A stretch of 64,000 nucleotides of DNA from the NCBI RefSeq assembly GCF_000317125.1, contig NC_019695.1:4638336-4702335 (forward strand), in the 5' to 3' direction. This document shows positions 63,604 through 64,000 of the stretch, piece after piece (position 1 is the first letter of the stretch; the number at the start of each line of letters is the position of its first letter). A program made the translations under genes and the position numbers. Source of the DNA: Chroococcidiopsis thermalis PCC 7203 (GTDB taxonomy: Bacteria; Cyanobacteriota; Cyanobacteriia; Cyanobacteriales; Chroococcidiopsidaceae). The notes under the pieces were generated by a model, which worked only from the letters and a program-made list of their open reading frames with translations, had not been told where the DNA came from and did not search any database.

Positions 63604-64000
63604 TCACTTCAGTGCTTGCGAAAAAGCTGTAGTGGGAATTGCCCAGCTCAATGCTTCCATTTGCTGGTACATTTGCTCGGATGGTGCAGAACCATCAGTA
63701 AATGTAAATGCACTAATACCTTGAGGCGGGTATTTCAAGCGTCCGTTGATTCCAATTAGTTGTCCTTTGCGGTTCAAAACTGGACCACCACTCATCCCTG
63801 GATCGATCTCGTTGGTATAACCCAGTTGATATCCTTCCTGTAGAGATTTTTCTGGTAGCATTGCTACTTCACCTTCCGTCACCCGTAAGGCTTTAATACC
63901 CCAAGTTCTAGTGTCTTCGACTGCATCCGCACTCGTCCATTGCCAATTAGGAAATCCAGCTGCATAGATGGAATCACCGACAGCTACAGCTTTGGTATCG
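63604..64000 (-). CDS. Trypsin-like serine protease, partial (N-terminus beyond window)
   Basis: The frame is open to the end of the window. It contains AVGDSIYAAGFPNWQW, then DPGMSGGPVLNRKGQLIGINGRLKYPPQG (catalytic Ser in GMSGGP) and the C-terminal SWAIPTTAFSQALK. The His and Asp of the triad lie outside the window. It is a paralogue of the neighbouring protease, but here no TPR follows. The two are tandem on the same strand, with repeat DNA between. Confidence 0.85.
   Translation of the reverse strand, partial: DTKAVAVGDSIYAAGFPNWQWTSADAVEDTRTWGIKALRVTEGEVAMLPEKSLQEGYQLGYTNEIDPGMSGGPVLNRKGQLIGINGRLKYPPQGISAFTFTDGSAPSEQMYQQMEALSWAIPTTAFSQALK

Overview
This window comes from a cyanobacterial chromosome. 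It carries cytochrome b6 and subunit IV (petB, petD), psbZ, psb28, the D1-processing protease ctpA, a TxlA/HCF164-type thioredoxin, a plastid-lipid-associated (fibrillin-like) protein and several cyanobacteria-only DUF families. The octamer GCGATCGC (HIP1) occurs very often, and the intergenic spaces are full of tandem heptamers (STRR type). Gene order and protein style suggest a large-genome unicellular or subsection II/III cyanobacterium of the Chroococcidiopsis/Gloeocapsopsis kind, but that rank is inference. I see no rRNA, CRISPR array, prophage or intact insertion sequence.

Layout. 0-13 kb: end of an EAL gene, a lytic transglycosylase-like protein, secA, a diheme cytochrome, a DUF3616 protein, a NIL-ferredoxin, a TxlA-type thioredoxin, a PPOX-like protein, a divergent GST/TetR pair with two operator-like palindromes, rnc, an alpha/beta hydrolase and an unusual cytochrome b6-like protein. 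13-24 kb: S-formylglutathione hydrolase, a class III aminotransferase, a CNNM/CorC-type protein, an aldehyde dehydrogenase, an HlyD-like adaptor, a large RDD-pentapeptide protein and several small membrane or secreted proteins. 24-38 kb: an anti-sigma-type kinase, petB-petD divergent from ctpA, DUF2854, DedA, an ABC ATPase, a DHH-CBS-CCA-adding fusion, psbZ, ribH, tRNA-Gly(GCC), a ProA-like protein and a delta-9 desaturase. 38-50 kb is more accessory: a methionine gamma-lyase-like enzyme, a DUF4082 protein, an M.PvuII-like methyltransferase, an unknown protein next to a zinc-ribbon/substrate-binding/OmpA fusion, and a CHASE-PAS hybrid kinase. 50-64 kb: an XPB helicase-Bax1 (DUF790) pair, a MocR-type regulator, Uma2, PAP/fibrillin, DUF3134-mraY, moaB, psb28 and two trypsin-like proteases, one running off the end.

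Most genes are housekeeping and sit alone or in short pairs (petB-petD, XPB-Bax1, unknown-OmpA fusion, unknown-proA-like, moaB/psb28). Their products serve photosynthetic electron transport and photosystem II assembly or repair, secretion, RNA processing, the cell wall and stress responses.

The strongest leads are these: (i) a cytochrome b6 paralogue in which one of the four haem-ligand histidines is Glu; (ii) a ProA homologue in which the expected nucleophilic Cys is Val; (iii) the zinc-ribbon/SBP/OmpA fusion with its unknown coiled-coil partner; (iv) a bacterial XPB-Bax1 repair pair; (v) a 28-bp perfect palindrome present in eight copies that supplies stop codons to two genes; (vi) intergenic heptamer DNA that has entered reading frames of at least four conserved proteins; and (vii) a run of fifteen C residues near the 3' end of a small gene.
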